Source of the DNA: Nitrospira sp.
GTDB lineage: Bacteria; Nitrospirota; Nitrospiria; Nitrospirales; Nitrospiraceae
Length of the DNA: 64,000 bases
NCBI GenBank assembly: GCA_029194535.1
Contig: JARFXR010000002.1
Coordinates: 868,001-932,000, forward strand
Direction: 5' to 3'
The notes beneath the pieces were generated by a model, which ran no database searches, was not told where the DNA came from, and saw nothing but the letters and a program-made list of their open reading frames with translations. The position numbers were made by a program, and so were the translations under genes. Below are positions 43,814-52,554 of the stretch, in pieces (position 1 is the stretch's first letter; the number at the start of each line of letters is the position of its first letter).

Positions 43814-45211
43814 ATGGGTAAATCGCTTCCTATTCTGAATAATCCTGCGCTCTCCGGAGCGCTGGGTTCGTTCCAACAACAGATTACCCAGTTTTTCACC
43901 CCATCCAAGCCAGGCGCCAATCCAGGCGACAGTCCCGCGGACGGCAGGACCGTGGATGACTTCAAGCCCTATCTGGTGGCCTTGAATCTGACGAAGCGCT
44001 GCAATCTCAAGTGCGACCACTGCTATCTGGATGCCACCACCAAGGCCGCAGGCGGCGACGACGAATTGTCCACCGAAGAATGCTTCCGCCTCATCGATCA
44101 GATCGCCCAGGTCAACAAGGGCTGCCTCCTCGTCATCACCGGAGGCGAACCGCTGGTGCGTCCGGACATCCTCGACATCGCCCGTCATGCGGTGAAATCG
44201 GGCTTCATGGTGGTGTTCGGGACCAACGGCATGCTCATTGACGACCACATGGCCCGCACGCTTGTGGACATCGGCGTGATGGGGGTCGGGATCAGTATCG
44301 ATTCCCTGGACGCGGCCAAGCACAACGCCTTCAGAGGGGTGCCCGGGGCCTGGGAGGCTGCGGTCGCCGGCATCGAGGCCAGCAAGCGGAACGGGCTTCA
44401 ATTCCAAGTCCATTTCAGCGCTCAGCCGATGAACTATCAGGAGCTGCCTGCGGTGATCGAATGGGCGCATGGTTTGGGCGCCAGAGTGCTCAACGTCTTT
44501 TTCATGGTCTGCACGGGACGCGGCGAAGAATTGACCGATATCAGCCCCGCTCAGTATGAAGAGGTGCTCGGCTATCTCGTGACCTGCCAGGACAACTACA
44601 AGGGGATGCTGGTGCGGGCCCGTTGCGCCCCGCATTTCAAGCGGCTCGCCTACGAAAAGGATCCCAATTCGCCCATCACGAAGGCCACGGGCTACATGGG
44701 CGGCGGCTGTCTCGCTGGAACGAACTATGCCCGCGTGACGCCGAACGGCGAGCTCACCCCCTGCCCCTACATGCCCCTGTCCGCCGGTAATGTCCGGCAG
44801 CACAGTTTCGTCGACCTCTGGGAGCAGTCGGACATTTTCAATTCGTTCCGCTATCCGCAGCTGAAGGGCAAGTGCGGCGACTGCGAATATGCCGACATCT
44901 GCGGTGGCTGCCGAGCCCGGCCCTATGTCGATCACGGGGATTGGCTGGACGAAGATCAGTGGTGCCTGTACACACCCAAGGGGGGAGAGAAGATCAAGGT
45001 CGCCTTCAATACGCCGGAAGAGTCCGAAGTCCAGTGGGACGAGGCCTCCGCGCTACGGTTGAGTCGCATCCCTTACTTCCTCAGGGCGATGGTGAAGAAG
45101 GGTGTCGAAACGCACGCTCGCGAACAGCACATCACACTCATCACGGTGGAGTTGATGGAGGAATTGCGCAAGAAGCGGTTCGGGAACGACGCCCCTGTAT
45201 TCAAGTTTTAG
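43814..45211 (+). CDS. Radical SAM/SPASM protein with C-terminal PCP_red-like domain
   Basis: The 465-residue protein has the radical SAM motif TKRCNLKCDHCYLD (residues about 61-74), the GGEPL motif (ITGGEPLVRPD), and a SPASM region with Cys residues at C-LAG, PCPYMP and CGDCEYADICGGCRARPY. This layout resembles NirJ/AhbD-type enzymes of heme d1 and heme synthesis and quinohemoprotein maturases. The last 60 residues (VQWDEASALRLSRIPYFLRA onward) form a PCP_red-like domain, as in the upstream USP protein. The shared domain suggests that they work in one process, perhaps on a tetrapyrrole or metal cofactor. The ATG has no visible ribosome site and stands three bases after a heptad repeat. Confidence 0.82.
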   Translation: MGKSLPILNNPALSGALGSFQQQITQFFTPSKPGANPGDSPADGRTVDDFKPYLVALNLTKRCNLKCDHCYLDATTKAAGGDDELSTEECFRLIDQIAQVNKGCLLVITGGEPLVRPDILDIARHAVKSGFMVVFGTNGMLIDDHMARTLVDIGVMGVGISIDSLDAAKHNAFRGVPGAWEAAVAGIEASKRNGLQFQVHFSAQPMNYQELPAVIEWAHGLGARVLNVFFMVCTGRGEELTDISPAQYEEVLGYLVTCQDNYKGMLVRARCAPHFKRLAYEKDPNSPITKATGYMGGGCLAGTNYARVTPNGELTPCPYMPLSAGNVRQHSFVDLWEQSDIFNSFRYPQLKGKCGDCEYADICGGCRARPYVDHGDWLDEDQWCLYTPKGGEKIKVAFNTPEESEVQWDEASALRLSRIPYFLRAMVKKGVETHAREQHITLITVELMEELRKKRFGNDAPVFKF

Positions 45212-45314
45212 GGCTGAGCCTTGAGTGCTGACTCCTGAGTAAGCGATTCCATGAGAAAACGGCGCCGGCTTTGACACCTCAGCACCGAGGGCTTGAGACT
45301 TAGGACTAAGGAAA
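45206..45314. repeat. Two-block heptad repeat before the CopD-like gene
   Basis: Block 1 has TTTTAGG, GCTGAGC, CTTGAGT, GCTGACT, CCTGAGT (45206-45240) and overlaps the end of the radical SAM gene. Block 2 has CAGCACC, GAGGGCT, TGAGACT, TAGGACT, AAGGAAA (45280-45314). The last word supplies the AAGGA ribosome site of the next ATG (45315). Confidence 0.8.
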
Positions 45315-45824
45315 ATGGACGCATTAGAAAGTATCACCACCGATCTCAACCAGCTGATTCCGATCGTCAACCACTGGTTCCACCTCCTGTCCGCGGTCAT
45401 TTGGATCGGAGGTCTCGCGTTTCTTGTCATGGCGGTGACCCCTGGGCTGCAAAAGGCCGTTCCACGTCAACAAATCAAACCGATCACGGATATCTTCTAT
45501 CAGCACTACAAGAAAGTCGCCGGCATCCTACTGATCGTTCTGCTGTTCACCGGAGGTATCAATCTGCACTACGTGAACCAGGTGCTGCTGTCCCAGACCG
45601 GCGCCGGGGTACAGCATCATGCCAAGTATCTGATGGTGTTCTTCATCAAACTATTTCTCGTGCTCTGCCTCCTGACTCTCTTCCTCTACACGGTCATCTT
45701 TAAATCCGAGGACGACGATGACGAGGCGGAAGCCTACGAAGTCATTCCATTTCAGCGGGCCGCACTCTGGATGGGCTTCTTCATCATCCTCTGCGCTGCT
45801 GCCATGAAACACCTCCACCAGTAG
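45315..45824 (+). CDS. CopD-like four-helix membrane protein
   Basis: The 169-residue protein has four hydrophobic helices and histidines at helix ends: VNHWFHLLSAVIWIGGLAF, INLHYVNQVLL, GVQHHAKYLMVFFIKLF, AAAMKHLHQ. This is the layout of CopD/DUF2269-type proteins, which are linked with copper or heme in the inner membrane. The histidines could bind heme b or a metal. It closes the radical SAM / USP / radical SAM cluster, and the heptad repeat just upstream gives its ribosome site. Function is not proved. Confidence 0.7.
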   Translation: MDALESITTDLNQLIPIVNHWFHLLSAVIWIGGLAFLVMAVTPGLQKAVPRQQIKPITDIFYQHYKKVAGILLIVLLFTGGINLHYVNQVLLSQTGAGVQHHAKYLMVFFIKLFLVLCLLTLFLYTVIFKSEDDDDEAEAYEVIPFQRAALWMGFFIILCAAAMKHLHQ

Positions 45825-46387
45825 ACTCCACCGGCCGCAATCGACGACGGGCCGGTTCTTCCGCGCATCATTGTCGCTCGGACGGCCGAATTCCGGAGCC
45901 ACACAGCAGTGCTCCATTCCCATGCGCCTCAGCCGCATCGGAACGAATGATGTATCCCTTTTGATAATGGCGGTTCCGGATCCGATACTTGTTAGGAGTG
46001 CTAATTGCATGATTCCCCGTCTCCCCTTCTGCGTTGCATCGTAAAACCTTCCGATTGAGCAATCACTTAGCGTGAGATCCACCGATCATATCGCACTGGT
46101 ATGCCGGTTGCTCTACGCCGCCGACGTGATGAGCCAACCAGCGCCGTGCTGAACGACGCCGGCGGAGCGAGGCGCCGATGATGTCCACCAAAATAGACAG
46201 CAGCCTATTCGCGAGGTGGAACGACCTTCGGATCGTGCCCATCCGAAGCGACTTCATCGCCGCGCGCTCATGCCGATGAGGCCGCGTGCGCCGGTAAGGG
46301 GCGCGCGGCCTTTCATCGTCGAGCGGCGAGCCCGGCTCTGCGCGGACACGATCGCCGATCACTCACCTGAAGCCGTGGAGGAACTCT
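45825..46387. other. 563-bp gap with a strong hairpin at 46275-46317
   Basis: No gene is supported. A hairpin with arms GATGAGGCCGCGTGCGCC and GGCGCGCGGCCTTTCATC (46275-46317) is the main structure. It has no U-tract on either strand. It may belong to an RNA or a regulatory site of the gene at 46388. Confidence 0.4.
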
Positions 46388-46753
46388 ATGGGAACGCCGA
46401 TGCCAGTGCCCTCTGTCCAGGACGAACGACCCCTCGGCCCTGCCGTCACCGCATCAATTCCCGAACAACGCCGCCGCCTCCCGCCACGCAAAGTTCGGCT
46501 CACAGTCAACCTGCCGCAAGACCTAGTGGAGCAGGTTCGTGATGCCGTCTTCTGGACACCCGGGCTCACTATCGCCTGGTTGATTGCGCGGGCCATGCGG
46601 ATGTCCCTGGCCGACATGCACTCGACGAACCACGGCCCGTTCCCAAGACGATCGAGGCCTCTGCGAGCCGGCAGACCGAAGCTGACCGGCCAGACAATGA
46701 ATCTCCAGATGAACGGCAGGCTCTTGCCCTCCGGTCCCGTGAACAAGCCTTGA
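46388..46753 (+). CDS. Small basic ribbon-helix-helix-like protein
   Basis: The 121-residue protein has the segment KVRLTVNLPQDLVEQVRDAV, then PGLTIAWLIARAMRMSL and HGPFPRRSRPLRAGRP. This is a common conserved small protein of plasmids and chromosomes in which VNLPxDLVE resembles the beta-strand and first helix of ribbon-helix-helix DNA-binding proteins. GGAGG stands just ahead of the ATG. The C-terminal 25 residues are likely disordered. The role is unknown; DNA binding is the best guess. It is convergent with the dioxygenase gene. Confidence 0.65.
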   Translation: MGTPMPVPSVQDERPLGPAVTASIPEQRRRLPPRKVRLTVNLPQDLVEQVRDAVFWTPGLTIAWLIARAMRMSLADMHSTNHGPFPRRSRPLRAGRPKLTGQTMNLQMNGRLLPSGPVNKP

Positions 46754-46818
46754 TCGGCTTGGAAGGAATCCTTTTACGATTCTGTGCGTGAAACAGCGCA
46801 GCGGGTCGGACGAATGAC

Positions 46819-47577
46819 CTATCGGCGGGCCGATGTCAATGCGCGCTTGAAGACGGCGCGAAGACCGAAATAGGCGAAGGAGTCTTTGAGATTGGAATAC
46901 AGTCGCTTGAAGGTGCCCATGTCGGGATTGGTGACATATTCCATCGTCAGGGCGATCCGTTCCTCGCCGGCACCGAGCGGCGTCACGGCATGCCACAACT
47001 TGTCTCCGTTAAAGATCACCATGTCGCCCGGCGTGGTGATGAGCTCAAGCCGCCTGGATTGTTTGACGGGATCGTCCTTGAAAAGTTCGCACACCAGTTT
47101 GCATTGGGTGGATCGGTCCACCAGACCCATGAGTATCGTGTACCGGCTGCCCTTATAATAGGACGTATCGTAGTGGAATCCGATATGATCGCCCGGCTCC
47201 GTGTAATAATAGAGCGCGCAGGAATGCGGATCATTGTCCGGGCAGAGCATCAACTTAGCGTGGGACAGCCGGCTGAGGAAATCGAGGAAGGCGGGTGATC
47301 GATAGAGATCGAGAAACCGGGGCGCCTTCTCCAGGACCGTGTAATAGCTGACGCTGCCGCCTTTCTTATGGCCGGGAATATAGTTGCGATTGAGGTCGCC
47401 CTTCACGCCCTGAGCCTGGGGAACCAACCATTCCTCGACGAGCGCCCGATCGAGGAACTGCGGAATCACTAGAAACTCATTCTGCTCCCAGTACTCGCGA
47501 TGAAGGCGTTCGAAGTCCACGCGCGCCACAGCCTGATCCACGGCATCGGCAATCGTACTGAGTGTCTGGGACGTCAT
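46819..47577 (-). CDS. 2-oxoglutarate/Fe(II)-type dioxygenase
   Basis: The 252-residue protein has the facial triad of Fe(II)/2-oxoglutarate dioxygenases: H-x-D in HIGFHYDTSYYKG and a distal His in GDKLWHAVTPLGAGEER, with the 2-oxoglutarate-binding Arg close behind (ERIALTMEY). The fold is like phytanoyl-CoA or prolyl-hydroxylase enzymes. The substrate is unknown. GGGGGGAG before the ATG at 47577 supports that start over the ATG at 47589. It lies downstream of lolA and ftsK on the same strand, with a gap of 51 bp. Confidence 0.75.
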   Translation of the reverse strand: MTSQTLSTIADAVDQAVARVDFERLHREYWEQNEFLVIPQFLDRALVEEWLVPQAQGVKGDLNRNYIPGHKKGGSVSYYTVLEKAPRFLDLYRSPAFLDFLSRLSHAKLMLCPDNDPHSCALYYYTEPGDHIGFHYDTSYYKGSRYTILMGLVDRSTQCKLVCELFKDDPVKQSRRLELITTPGDMVIFNGDKLWHAVTPLGAGEERIALTMEYVTNPDMGTFKRLYSNLKDSFAYFGLRAVFKRALTSARR

Positions 47578-47628
47578 CGCTCCCCCCATCCGTTCGTGGC
47601 AGTTGGTATTCGCTTGCGGCCGTCGCGC

Positions 47629-48339
47629 CTACGGCTGGCTCAGCACCGGCGCCTTGACCACCTCGACATCCGCAGGAAACTTGGGCTCAAACAGCTCGTC
47701 GCCCAACCCGACATTGTCCTGAAGCGACGAAAACTCAAAATGAGACACGTTTCCGCTATGCTCATGAAGCGAAATGGTCCGGATAAAATAGGTCTTGGGA
47801 AACACTTCGATCACAATCCGCTGCAATGAGCGCACGGTCTCGTGCCCCTCGCCTTTCGGCAACAAGGTGAGAAGGCGGAGGCCTCCAAGCCCCTTGGCCT
47901 TTCCGGGTGTCGGCTCGACCACAAACGATTCCTCCAACCGCGCGGCTCCCTGGAGCAACTCCAGCGGAGCCCTGGAGGCGGCCATCTGGGTCAGCTTGCC
48001 GACCAGAACCTGCTTGTGCTCTGGCACATAGACTTTGACGTCGTCCCGATTGACATAGATGTCTTCCGTCGACGGATCGAGATAGTTCCATCGCAAGCGC
48101 CCAGGCTTCTTGATATAGACCTTCCCAGTCGACAGCATCGGCCGTTCGAACCCTTCGATGGTCGTCTTCTGAGTGAAGTCCGCCTGCAGGTCCTTGGTTT
48201 TTTCATACCTGGCCTGAAGCCGCTTGACGATGTCCTGGATGTCCTTTCGTTCCTGCGGATCGACCGTCTCCTCCGCCGTGGCCAGACACGGACCGGCCAG
48301 AAGCCACACCGCCATCGCCACCGCTATCGCTCGTCTCAT
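47629..48339 (-). CDS. lolA: Outer-membrane lipoprotein carrier LolA
   Basis: The 236-residue protein has a signal peptide (AIAVAMAVWLLAGPCLATAEE) and the LolA core: LQARYEKTKDLQADFTQ, GKVYIKKPGRLRWNY, DDVKVYVPEHKQVLVGKL. LolA takes lipoproteins from the inner membrane across the periplasm. Its ATG overlaps the stop codon of ftsK by four bases, so the two are coupled. The length is a little above the E. coli protein. Confidence 0.88.
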   Translation of the reverse strand: MRRAIAVAMAVWLLAGPCLATAEETVDPQERKDIQDIVKRLQARYEKTKDLQADFTQKTTIEGFERPMLSTGKVYIKKPGRLRWNYLDPSTEDIYVNRDDVKVYVPEHKQVLVGKLTQMAASRAPLELLQGAARLEESFVVEPTPGKAKGLGGLRLLTLLPKGEGHETVRSLQRIVIEVFPKTYFIRTISLHEHSGNVSHFEFSSLQDNVGLGDELFEPKFPADVEVVKAPVLSQP

Positions 48340-50756
48340 CCTTGTGCCTCTCCCACCGGGCCGCGACGGCCGATCACTTCCCGCCGACCGTCACGGCCGG
48401 CGGCTCCGACCAATCCATCGGTTTCCATCTGCTCGATCATGCGCGCGGCGCGGGGGTAGCCGACACGCAGACGTCGTTGAATCAAGGAGGCCGACGCCTG
48501 GCCCGTAGACAGGACCAGATCCTTCGCCTGCTCGTAGACCTCATCCTGGGCCTCCTCCTCCTTGGCCTCCTCCAGTTTCAATGACTGCAATTCCTGATTG
48601 TAGCTCGGCTGAGCCTGCTCCTTCACACACTCGACGACGCGACGGACATCGTCATCGGAGACGAAGCAACCGTGCAACCGGTTGAGACGCCCGGTGCCCG
48701 ACGCCAAATAGAGCATGTCGCCGCGACCGAGCAGCGCTTCCGCGCCGTTCGCGTCGAGAATCGTCCGGGAGTCCGTCTTCGAGGACACCTGGAACGCGAT
48801 GCGAGCTGGAAAGTTCGCCTTGATCAAACCCGTCAAGACATCCACCGAGGGACGCTGGGTCGCGAGGACCAGATGGATGCCGGACGCTCTGGCCATTTGG
48901 GCCAACCTGGCAATCTTGTCTTCGACGTCTTTCGGAGCCACCATCATGAGATCAGCCAGCTCGTCGATCATGACGACGATGTAGGGGAGCGGCTCGGGTG
49001 GCGTGCGCGGCGGAGCGAACGATCCGGGGCTCCCTTCGGGAATCGCGCTCTCTCCGGCGGCCAACCGATCCTCTTCCGTCAGATACTGGATCGGCAGTTC
49101 CGGCTGCTCGGGCCTGTTCCCGGCCTGACCTTCCCCGAGCACACCCTGTGCTCCAGCGACCTTCATGTTGTAGGCGTCGACGTTTCGTACGCCCGCTTCG
49201 GCCAGCAGCTTGTAGCGGCGCTCCATCTCCTGAACCACCCACCCCAACCCGCGGGCGGCCGATTTGGGATCAGTGATCACCGGCCGCAGGAGATGGGGAA
49301 TCCCGTCGTAGGTCTGGAACTCCAGCATCTTCGGATCGATCAGCAGCAGTTTCACCTCATCCGGCCTGGCGGAGAACAGCAAACTGAGCAACATGGTATT
49401 CAAACTGACGCTCTTTCCGGCGCCGGTCGCGCCGGCCACCAGGAGATGCGGCATCGTCCGCAAATCGGCTGTGGCCGGCGCGCCGAAGATATCCTTGCCG
49501 AGCGCCAACGTGAGTTTGGACCGCGCCCGAGTAAACGCGTCGCTGGTCACGACTTCCCTCATCGAAACCGTCTCACGGTATAGGTTCGGCACTTCGATGC
49601 CTACCACGGACTTGCCGGGCAAGGGCGCGACGATGCGGAGGCTGATCGCCTTCATCGCCAACGCCAGATCGTCCGCGAGATTCACGATCCGCGCCACTTT
49701 CGTCCCGGGGGCCGGCTCGAATTCGTACATCGTCACGACCGGACCCGGCCGAACTTCCGTAACCTTGCCATCGATGCCGAAGCTCGCCAAAGCCTTCGCG
49801 AGGACCTCCGATTGGAGCCTCAGTTCCTCCTCCGTGACCTTCGAGAACGTACCGCTCGGTTCGCTCAGGAGGTCGGCAGCATCAGGCAATTGATAGCTCC
49901 CGGACCCGTCTCCCCTCTTGGTGCCGACCCGGATGCGTTCCGGTTCTTCCACAATCGGTTCGATCGCATCCTGCTCAGGAGGCGCCTGGATCACGGCGGG
50001 AACCGACGCAGGCAACTCCTCCGACGTCGGCAGGACCTCTTCCATGACGCTGCGGACGGATTTCGATCTTCTTGGCCGGACGGTCTTTGGGGCGTCCTCG
50101 TCGGTCTTGGAGTCATGGGCCGGCTTCGACGCGCGAAGGCGCTTCAGCATCCACTGGCTCCATTCGGACAACCGGACGGTCAGTTGGGCCAGCGACAACG
50201 GAGCCGTAAAGAGCATCGCAACGAGAAACCCGGCTAAAATCACGATGTGCGCGCCGGTGCTCGCCAAATAGGTCCGCAGACCGTCCGCCAGGATCTGCCC
50301 GAGGAGCCCGCCCGCCAACCCGCGATAGACTAAGCCGCTCGATACCGTCGGCACCGCCGTCACCTCCAGATGGAGGAACGCGCTCAAGAACAGCAGCGCG
50401 ATAAGCGACGCCCCGGCGTTGCGGAGACGGATCGACAGATCGCTTTGAGTAAAACAACGCGCGCCGAGCAGGCCCAACAGGATCGGGAACAGATAGGCCG
50501 CTCCCCCGATGAGCGAAAACAAGACCGACGAGAACACGGCGCCGGCGGCACCGATGAGATTGTGAGTCGGAGGCGAACTCACGACACCGGCCTTGGTGAC
50601 CGCTTTGGGTTCTCCCGGAACGAAGGACAGCAGACTCAACAACGTGAGCAGACTCAGCGCGATCAGGATCACGCCGATGACTTCTCGTTTGATATGGGAG
50701 GGAGGACTGGGGGCGCGGCGGGCCTCGCTGCGCTTGCCCGGGTTGGTGACGCCCAT
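48336..50756 (-). CDS. ftsK: DNA translocase FtsK/SpoIIIE
   Basis: The 806-residue protein has four N-terminal membrane helices, a proline/glutamate linker, then the motor: PHLLVAGATGAGKSVSLNTM (Walker A), LIDPKMLEF, YIVVMIDELADLMMVA (Walker B), HLVLATQRPSVDVLTGLIK, and the C-terminal gamma winged helix (ASASLIQRRLRVGYPRAARM). FtsK pumps DNA through the septum and activates chromosome dimer resolution at dif via the gamma domain. The length and all motifs are normal. Overlap with lolA suggests an operon. Confidence 0.95.
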   Translation of the reverse strand: MGVTNPGKRSEARRAPSPPSHIKREVIGVILIALSLLTLLSLLSFVPGEPKAVTKAGVVSSPPTHNLIGAAGAVFSSVLFSLIGGAAYLFPILLGLLGARCFTQSDLSIRLRNAGASLIALLFLSAFLHLEVTAVPTVSSGLVYRGLAGGLLGQILADGLRTYLASTGAHIVILAGFLVAMLFTAPLSLAQLTVRLSEWSQWMLKRLRASKPAHDSKTDEDAPKTVRPRRSKSVRSVMEEVLPTSEELPASVPAVIQAPPEQDAIEPIVEEPERIRVGTKRGDGSGSYQLPDAADLLSEPSGTFSKVTEEELRLQSEVLAKALASFGIDGKVTEVRPGPVVTMYEFEPAPGTKVARIVNLADDLALAMKAISLRIVAPLPGKSVVGIEVPNLYRETVSMREVVTSDAFTRARSKLTLALGKDIFGAPATADLRTMPHLLVAGATGAGKSVSLNTMLLSLLFSARPDEVKLLLIDPKMLEFQTYDGIPHLLRPVITDPKSAARGLGWVVQEMERRYKLLAEAGVRNVDAYNMKVAGAQGVLGEGQAGNRPEQPELPIQYLTEEDRLAAGESAIPEGSPGSFAPPRTPPEPLPYIVVMIDELADLMMVAPKDVEDKIARLAQMARASGIHLVLATQRPSVDVLTGLIKANFPARIAFQVSSKTDSRTILDANGAEALLGRGDMLYLASGTGRLNRLHGCFVSDDDVRRVVECVKEQAQPSYNQELQSLKLEEAKEEEAQDEVYEQAKDLVLSTGQASASLIQRRLRVGYPRAARMIEQMETDGLVGAAGRDGRREVIGRRGPVGEAQG

Positions 50757-50894
50757 GGGACGGATGCTAACATAGGGGGGAAGTCATTTCAAACGACGGA
50801 CGGCGTTTCCACGCGCTCCCGCTGCGCATCCGCCGACCTGTCACGCTCCCGCAAACGAAACCGGATTTCACTTGCCGTCCAAGGCAGGATGGCT

Positions 50895-51329
50895 ATGATG
50901 AGAGAAACGCCTGATTCACCCTTTGCATCATTATCGGTCGATACAACCATGACACCATCGGATCGTTCTCTTGACCGGATCATCGAGCGCCGCAAGCACC
51001 GGCGCAGCATGTTGCCGCCCGGCTCGCTGCTGTCCTTTTCTCCCGTGACCGGATCCTCGGACAGCGCATTGGACGCGGAGGGAGAAGGCATTCTCCTCGA
51101 CCTCTCCCAGGGCGGCTGCCGCGTGAGCAGCGAGAGCAGCGTCGTGCTTGAGCAACCCTACACCCTGATCATTCAACTGCCCGACTTCCGCCGTCCGGTG
51201 ACCGTGGAATCGGCGATCGCCCGATGGAAGGGGACGCAAATCTTCGGCGTCATGTTCATCGCGATGCACCGCGAGCAGGAACAATCGTTGAATGAATTTC
51301 TCCGTCACCTCCACTCGAGTGCGGCTTGA
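50895..51329 (+). CDS. PilZ-domain protein
   Basis: The 144-residue protein has the c-di-GMP-binding PilZ marks: an RRKHRRS box (R-x3-R) and LLDLSQGGCRVS (D-x-S-x-x-G), followed by a beta-rich part (LIIQLPDFRRPV, ARWKGTQIFGVMF). It likely binds cyclic di-GMP and may control motility or attachment. I use ATG 50895 with AAGGCAGG upstream; ATG 50949 also keeps the whole domain. The gene is divergent from ftsK. Confidence 0.75.
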   Translation: MMRETPDSPFASLSVDTTMTPSDRSLDRIIERRKHRRSMLPPGSLLSFSPVTGSSDSALDAEGEGILLDLSQGGCRVSSESSVVLEQPYTLIIQLPDFRRPVTVESAIARWKGTQIFGVMFIAMHREQEQSLNEFLRHLHSSAA

Positions 51330-51405
51330 CGCCGGCCGACGACGACATTCGTTCACGCCGGAATCGTTCTCTCCGCTCCGGCGTTCATCCCGATCGCTCC
51401 TACCC

Positions 51406-52209
51406 CTACGCGTAAGCGGACAGCGCGACCTCTAAGTCGATGAATTGCCCGACCGAAAGACGTTCGGCTCGCGCGCTGACCGAAATACCCAAGGCCTCCA
51501 ACGCGGCCGTGACCGACTTCTGGTCGTAGCCTTCGTCGCGCAGCGAATTCACGAGAGTTTTTCGTCTGTGTGCGAACGCCCCGCGCACGAGCGCGCTGAA
51601 CCTGGCCTCCTCATGCGCGGATCGATCCCGCAATTCCTTCGGACGGACCGACACCACCGCGGAACCCACATCGGGCTTCGGCCTGAAGCAGTGGGGAGAG
51701 ACGTAGAACTCCTTGGCGATCTGCGCGACGTGTTGGGCCATGATGGAGAGCACCCCGTAACTCGGGCGGCCGGGGCCTGCCGTCAGTCGATCCGCAACTT
51801 CCTCCTGCAGCATCAGCACCATCCGCGACCATCGCGAGCGCTGCTCAAGCAGCCTGAACAGCAGCGGAGTAGAGACGTAGTAGGGAAGATTGGCGACGAC
51901 CACCGTGCCGACGGGAAAATGGTCCATGGGATAGGCCAGGGCGTCGGCGCAGACCAATTCGACGTTGGGCCATTCCCCTTGCCGTTCCTGAAGCAGGCGG
52001 TACAAGAGGGGGTCGATCTCGACTGCGATCACTCGACGCGCCGCCTTCGACAACGTCGCCGTCAAGGCCCCTCGGCCGGGACCGATCTCGAAGACGGTGT
52101 CCTCAGGCGTCACCGCAGCGACGGCGAGGATCTTGCGGACGATGTTGGGATCGATGAGGAAGTGCTGTCCGAGGCGTTTGTTCGCCGGCGGGAACGGACG
52201 GTCCGGCAC
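51406..52209 (-). CDS. rsmA: 16S rRNA (adenine1518/1519-N6)-dimethyltransferase
   Basis: The protein of about 267 residues has the KsgA/RsmA motifs: NKRLGQHFLIDPNIVRKI, SAM-binding FEIGPGRGALTATL, and the catalytic VVANLPYYVSTPLLFRLL. It dimethylates two adjacent adenines near the 3' end of 16S rRNA late in 30S assembly. A GTG at 52209 is seven bases after GGAGGG; a TTG at 52212 is an alternative. It follows the small gene at 52213 without a gap. Confidence 0.92.
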   Translation of the reverse strand: MPDRPFPPANKRLGQHFLIDPNIVRKILAVAAVTPEDTVFEIGPGRGALTATLSKAARRVIAVEIDPLLYRLLQERQGEWPNVELVCADALAYPMDHFPVGTVVVANLPYYVSTPLLFRLLEQRSRWSRMVLMLQEEVADRLTAGPGRPSYGVLSIMAQHVAQIAKEFYVSPHCFRPKPDVGSAVVSVRPKELRDRSAHEEARFSALVRGAFAHRRKTLVNSLRDEGYDQKSVTAALEALGISVSARAERLSVGQFIDLEVALSAYA

Positions 52210-52212
52210 CAA

Positions 52213-52539
52213 TCACCCTCCGCCGGCCTGGCGTTGAGCTGCTTGAGCCGTTGTCTTCGACAACGCCGTCAGCGGACCCCGGAAACATTCGATGAGGTCA
52301 CCAAACTCTTCGACCAGATCGTTCGAGAAGGAGGGGCCCGGCTGGATCTTCGCAAAGTCTTGTCCGACGTTCTGCCCGAGCGAATCGGTCAGTAATGCAA
52401 TCGTTTTGACCCTCCACTTGGCGACCCGCTCGGTCCCCGCGGTGGTGTTGAGCGTTCCCATCGTCTCCTGCTCGATCTGCTCGAGTTCCTGCAACTGCCG
52501 TCGAATCACGGCCAGCCCTTTGGACGTATCCTGCGTCAT
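52213..52539 (-). CDS. Conserved hypothetical protein between pdxA and rsmA
   Basis: The 108-residue protein is helical, with LAVIRRQLQELEQIEQETMG as a possible coiled coil and a Ser/Gly/Gln-rich end. No known domain was recognised. It lies between pdxA (52555, upstream) and rsmA (downstream) on the same strand with almost no gap, so it is part of their operon. It is probably not a shadow, since the spacing and codon use fit the neighbours. Confidence 0.55.
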   Translation of the reverse strand: MTQDTSKGLAVIRRQLQELEQIEQETMGTLNTTAGTERVAKWRVKTIALLTDSLGQNVGQDFAKIQPGPSFSNDLVEEFGDLIECFRGPLTALSKTTAQAAQRQAGGG

Positions 52540-52554
52540 GATTCTAATGTCCTC

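Noticed and set aside
45990-46000. GAGTGCTAA, the right half of a CIRCE heat-shock operator
   Set aside because: The left half TTAGCACTC is missing at the required distance and no chaperone gene follows.
50370-50894. Upstream part of the long frame leading into the PilZ gene
   Set aside because: It is antisense to the N-terminal region of ftsK and rich in Arg/Gln/Asp; the PilZ domain begins only after 50895.
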